The notes below the pieces were generated by a model. The model did no database searches and was not told the origin of the DNA. It saw only the letters and a program-made list of their open reading frames with translations. Shown here piece by piece: positions 61,550-64,000 of a DNA stretch of 64,000 nt. Position numbers and translations under genes: made by a program. Origin of the DNA: Paracyclopina nana (taxonomy: Eukaryota > Arthropoda > Copepoda > Cyclopoida > Cyclopettidae); NCBI GenBank assembly GCA_019096065.1, contig JAGUCH010000003.1, positions 10,230,001-10,294,000 of the forward strand, given 5' to 3'. Every line of letters begins with the position of its first letter. The stretch's first letter is position 1.

Positions 61550-62554
61550 TTAATATTGTGGAAGTCCAGCGACAACGGATGATTCAATGCCACAATGGTC
61601 AGAGCCACGGAGGATTTTGAAGGTGCCATTGTCACCCCAATCACTGTTCCAGCTGTTGGCAACAAGCCAATAAGGAGTTCCATTCTCTTCTCCCCAACCA
61701 AGCATGCGAATGGCATGGCCTCCAAGTGCATTTCCAGCAACATGCTGATAAACTCCAGATTTGTAGGCAACAAAATCAGCAAAAACCGTGAAGGCTCCTT
61801 CAGCCGGTCCATTAGTCATGAGCTCAACCATGATCTCCTTTTCATTGTCGCTGATCGAGTACTCTTTTTGACCGAAGGTCAAATCCTTCTCATAGGGCTT
61901 TGTGTAAGCCTTATTCTCGCAAAAGTGATTGCATTTGGGAGTGCGGCCATCTTCTTCACAAGGTCCTCGCGTGCCATTGACATGATGTTCGCATGGCTTC
62001 AAGTCGTATGGCTGGCAGCCATCATTTGTTCCATAAAGGCCACCAGTGACAAGGCCTTTCTTGTGCCAATAGCTCCATGCAGCGCCAGGAAAGCCTCCAT
62101 TACATCCAAAGCCGCAAGTGAAGCAACAAGAGAGCAAGTTTTCCGGAGAAACGTGTACTTGAACCTCATTGTTGGGCGAATGAATGCACATTCGATCAGA
62201 CATGGCTGAGGCAGCTCCAAAAGCCCAACATGATCCGCATCCTCCTTGATCCCAAATCATTGAGATGGATTTGCAATTAGGCCATTTCTCCCTTGGGTCA
62301 AACTCCTTTGGCAATTGTTCGAAGCCCAAAACTCGTGGTTTGGCTGCAGGCAAGAACTTTTTGTGGTCTGGATGAAGTCCCATAAGGCCTTTGATGTAAT
62401 TCATGGAAGTCTCTGGGTGGAAGTTCCTCCCAGCTTTCCATGTGGTGGCCTTTGCATTGATTTCGTTGATGAAATGGTCGCTGAGCTGGTAATTTTGGAG
62501 TGAAAAGCAGAGACAAAGGTCGACCACGAAGGCCAACAGAATCAAAGCCTTCAT
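61550..62554 (-). CDS. Cathepsin B-like cysteine protease 2
   Basis: It is a tandem paralogue of the protease at 60.4-61.4 kb, also intronless. I chose the ATG at 62554 ([18 protein letters not shown], a good signal peptide) over one eight codons upstream at 62578. It has Cys in [19 protein letters not shown], His in [11 protein letters not shown], Asn in [11 protein letters not shown] and occluding-loop His pair in PCEHHVNG. Length is 334 residues. The two mature domains are about two-thirds identical by eye; the closest blocks are around the active-site Cys and the C-terminus. Both lie on the minus strand with 120 bp between stop and start. Confidence 0.97.
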   Translation of the reverse strand: MKALILLAFVVDLCLCFSLQNYQLSDHFINEINAKATTWKAGRNFHPETSMNYIKGLMGLHPDHKKFLPAAKPRVLGFEQLPKEFDPREKWPNCKSISMIWDQGGCGSCWAFGAASAMSDRMCIHSPNNEVQVHVSPENLLSCCFTCGFGCNGGFPGAAWSYWHKKGLVTGGLYGTNDGCQPYDLKPCEHHVNGTRGPCEEDGRTPKCNHFCENKAYTKPYEKDLTFGQKEYSISDNEKEIMVELMTNGPAEGAFTVFADFVAYKSGVYQHVAGNALGGHAIRMLGWGEENGTPYWLVANSWNSDWGDNGTFKILRGSDHCGIESSVVAGLPQY

Positions 62555-62578
62555 CTTTTTTGTAACTATTGAGCACAA

Positions 62579-64000
62579 AGGTCAGATAGAAACTGAACAA
62601 CGCCACAGCAAGTTTGTCTTAACTCACGAGTGGAGCGGCAAGGAGCGAAGCAAAATAAACATACACATTTCACTGTGTTAACATAGTACCATTTTTAAAA
62701 ATCAACTTAAGGTGAAGTAAATCTTAAAGCTTCAAAGTTTTGTGACAAATAATGGCATTAAGAGTTTTTAAGTTTACTCAACTTTAGGTGAATATGCTTT
62801 CTCGAATTTGGACACCTATTTTTAAGCAAATGCGCATTTCATAAGAAAATTCCCCCCTGCTGAGTGAAACCTTACACAAAGCTTCTGCTTTTATGGTGGG
62901 AGTATGAAGATGACTCTCCACAGTGGAAAATAGAATTAATGAAAAAATTACATGTGATTGATAATCATCAGTTGATGGTTATTGATAATTTTCAGAGAAG
63001 GGAAACTATTATTTGCCAAACATTATTTAGTCAAATTTGAGCCTATGAAGGGTCATTTTAACCCACTGTGGCAAAGATGTTTGCCATCCTGTTGCCATGT
63101 GGAAAATCTGCTATTTCATGGGTAAGCTAACCCATTGATGATCACCTTGCCAAATAAATGTGAACAACTCAGTTAATGAATTGTTATGCATCAACTAGAG
63201 TAAAAAATGCATTAAAAACTGGGACAAGGCTTGGGGGAGTATTTGTTTACTTTTCCAGGTTTTTTTTATAGAGATAAGTGTTTTGGTGGCTTGAAGTCTG
63301 CTCTAGATTAGTGGAAAAAAACTAGGTTTCCACTTGATATGGAACAAGTCAGAATCTGACGTCCATGCACTTTTTGAGATGCAGACCTACACACATACGA
63401 TTTGCTTCCAAAGAGCTTTTGCATAGCAACTAGCAAGATGAGTCAGAAATTCAAGGAAGTGACCCAATTGAACACATGAGTTTTCACGGAAAATTCCATT
63501 TCAAGACAATACTTTTAAGTTAATAATACACGTTTCCTACAATATGCCTCTTTTATGGTAACATTTCAAAAAGTATTTTTTCTCAATTTTACATGATATT
63601 ATTTAAGAAAAAATAGCGAAAGTTGGATTTCCAGAAGTTAGTGAAATAAGTAGCTATGGTTATCGATGGCATTCACCCTGAGAACATTTGTACTCAAACT
63701 GAAGTGACAAAAAACTGGATAAATCCAGTTCCAAGTTACGTAGACCATGCTGAAAAACCCTGGCGATCACAACGTGGAAAAGGGTCGAAAAACGAAAAAA
63801 TCAATGAACTTGCAGAGAAGAAAAAAAGATCCAAATGTTGTTAAAAATGAACAGAAACGTGAAATAGTGACCTAAAAATCTTAGCGTGGATGCACGCGCG
63901 CGCACGTTTAGTGAACTGACACATCAGCTGCCACAGCCCAAGATTCAAGTGATTTTTAGTCAGAGCTCAACATGGCAAGCAAAGAGTCCAATGAAAGCAC
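62579..64000. other. Region right of the cathepsins
   Basis: No strong gene. A 62-codon + strand frame at 63656-63844 ends KKRSKCC followed by a stop, which looks like a double-Cys C-terminus (the type prenylated in Rab proteins), but the protein shows no GTPase motif and is too short. A CpG-rich string, GCACGCGCGCGCACG, lies near 63891. The 5' exons of the ankyrin gene might lie here or beyond the window. Confidence 0.4.

Noticed and set aside
1-64000. CRISPR arrays, prokaryotic operons or a phage-like system
   Set aside because: All genes are spliced eukaryotic genes; the regular repeats found are minisatellites or a 171-bp satellite without spacer-type unique sequences.

Overview
This is a eukaryotic nuclear window, A+T-rich and dense in genes, with spliced genes on both strands and mostly short introns of about 50-100 bp plus a few long ones. 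The gene content points to a protostome animal and most likely an arthropod: a variant ionotropic glutamate receptor (IR family), a DEG/ENaC (pickpocket-like) subunit, a pipe/uronyl-2-O-sulfotransferase-type enzyme, NR1-type nuclear receptors and an Ac76E-like adenylyl cyclase. BHMT and CBS are both present. I cannot name the species; a crustacean or another small-genome arthropod would fit.

Layout. 1-3.46 kb: no recognisable gene, one MITE-like element. 3.46-14.04 kb (+): membrane adenylyl cyclase lacking its 5' exon(s), with two MITE-like insertions and minisatellites in its introns. 14.4-14.8 kb: a second copy of the first MITE. 15.05-16.29 kb (+): an unrecognised coiled-coil protein. 16.43-18.75 kb (+): 2-O-sulfotransferase. 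19.3-20.47 kb (+): DEG/ENaC channel. 20.98-21.82 kb (+): macro-domain hydrolase. 22.4-24.4 kb (+): nuclear receptor. 24.77-26.37 kb (+): MFS transporter (SLC18B1-like), ending 11 bp from a convergent SLC35-type transporter (26.39-28.76 kb, -). 29.0-31.6 kb (-): IR-type receptor, followed by a second, internally deleted copy (32.2-33.1 kb, -) and an acidic hypothetical protein (33.2-33.9 kb, -). 34.67-36.28 kb (+): CFAP20. 36.3-37.77 kb: a 572-bp tandem duplication and a Kazal-type inhibitor (-). 38.8-46.3 kb (-): an NR1-type nuclear receptor whose 4.25-kb intron holds a foldback transposon (39.45-42.92 kb) built on a 171-bp tandem repeat. 47.3-47.45 kb: a CpG-rich, CRE-containing presumed promoter. 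49.5-52.9 kb (+): cystathionine beta-synthase. 53.6-59.04 kb (-): ankyrin-repeat protein with Glu-Pro repeats. 59.06-60.43 kb (+): BHMT. 60.4-62.55 kb (-): two intronless tandem cathepsin B genes.

Most genes are unrelated housekeeping, signalling or sensory genes. One link is metabolic: CBS (homocysteine to cystathionine) and BHMT (homocysteine to methionine) are the two branches of homocysteine disposal and lie about 6 kb apart.

The main structural surprise is a run of genes from 13 to 27.3 kb in which conserved proteins are broken by single-base losses, almost all inside T or A homopolymers. Genes from 28 to 62 kb are nearly free of this. Local consensus errors are the simplest explanation, although the nuclear receptor at 22.4 kb and the MFS gene (in-frame TGA) could be decaying genes.
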